Source: a virus. Taken from it: a stretch of 25,003 nt of DNA. The stretch is taken from the IMG/VR virus record IMGVR_UViG_3300030382_001832, positions 1 through 25,003 of that record; one strand, given 5' to 3'. Numbering within the stretch: the first letter of the stretch is position 1; each line of letters opens with the position of its first letter. The notes below the pieces were generated by a model. It saw only the letters and a program-made list of their open reading frames with translations. It had not been told where the DNA came from and made no database searches. The position numbers and the translations under genes were made by a program. This document shows, in pieces, positions 24,752 to 25,003 of the stretch.

Positions 24752-25003
24752 TTATAATGTTTGTTCTAAATAGCTAACAACAACATCAATATCTGATGTG
24801 TCTGCTGTTTGTATTGATAAATGACTAGCCGCTTCCAAAACTATTCTGCCTGTATGCTCGAAAGTTTCTTTAGCACCGAGAGCCTGATTATAATAAATAT
24901 AAGTATCAGAACCTCCACCACCATGATCAACTAACAAATCAAAAGTTTCTGCCGCATTTCCAGTTTCGCAAATCGTAACCGATAAAACGGTACAAGTTGT
25001 TCC
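24752..25003 (-). CDS. Virion structural protein, C-terminal part (5' end beyond window)
   Basis: The frame is open from the right edge, so the start lies outside. The visible 83 residues run 'GTTCTVLSVTICETGNAAETFDLLVD', 'YIYYNQALGAKETFEHTGRIVLEA' and 'LSIQTADTSDIDVVVSYLEQTL'. This 'C....V.ICNT....TF.......YIYYN..L.....F......L...D.L.V......V.......E' beta-sandwich pattern is common in small phage virion/tail proteins. It ends 9 bases before the fibre-like gene. Exact position in the particle unknown. Confidence 0.7.
   Translation of the reverse strand, partial: GTTCTVLSVTICETGNAAETFDLLVDHGGGGSDTYIYYNQALGAKETFEHTGRIVLEAASHLSIQTADTSDIDVVVSYLEQTL

Noticed and set aside
1-25003. CRISPR array, insertion sequence, integrase or attachment site
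   Set aside because: No regularly spaced repeats, transposase or integrase motifs, or tRNA-like attachment duplicate were seen on either strand.

Overview
The window looks like part of the genome of a lytic, short-tailed (podovirus-type) phage of an AT-rich marine alphaproteobacterium. The nearest type I know from gene content and order is the HTVC010P-like pelagiphage group of SAR11; that assignment is inference. Support: very low G+C, densely overlapping small genes, a T7-like 'head-tail connecting' portal, a tail-tubular-A-like adaptor and TTB-like nozzle protein, a TerS/TerL pair, and a T7-lysozyme-type amidase. No integrase, RNA polymerase, DNA polymerase, primase or helicase, tRNA, IS or CRISPR array is visible.

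Layout. (1) 1-10171, minus strand: virion and packaging block. Read 3'->5' on the map it runs TerS, small basic protein, charged protein, HNH nuclease, small protein, TerL, a papain-fold-like protein, five small proteins (two paralogous), portal, Bbp19-like protein, scaffold, small protein, major capsid, small protein, adaptor, nozzle (cut by the left edge). (2) 10172-10662: a ~490 bp divergent intergenic region nearly filled with perfect or near-perfect inverted repeats that fold into two multibranched RNA-like domains. (3) 10663-20080, plus strand: early block. A two-gene unit ends in a clear rho-independent terminator. A second leader with sequence and structure similar to the first follows, then ~27 genes: small membrane proteins and a lipoprotein, ParB-like and DUF932-like proteins, many small unknowns, two HTH proteins, a MazG-like protein, and a recombination set (YqaJ-type exonuclease, winged-helix protein, Rad52/Sak-like annealing protein, SSB). 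Two more structured non-coding stretches lie before the second HTH gene and after ssb. (4) 20126-25003, minus strand: lysis and distal tail block: tail-fibre-like proteins, tail-assembly-chaperone-like protein, small proteins, metallophosphoesterase, amidase, holin-like protein, then a string of tiny translationally coupled membrane proteins.

How it fits together. Transcription diverges from the structured intergenic region, rightward for early genes and leftward for packaging and virion genes; lysis/tail genes converge on the early block at ~20.1 kb. The early block has end-resection, annealing and ssDNA-binding functions but no replisome of its own, so host replication proteins are probably used. 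The most unusual content is the non-coding DNA: five structured islands (9582-9801, 10255-10625, 11412-11510, 16495-16592, 19465-19799) sit at borders of transcription units in a genome that otherwise wastes almost no bases. Two share sequence blocks and the same long-range stem with a bulged A. These are the best candidates for an undescribed RNA-based element. All structures were found by eye, without folding energies or covariation.
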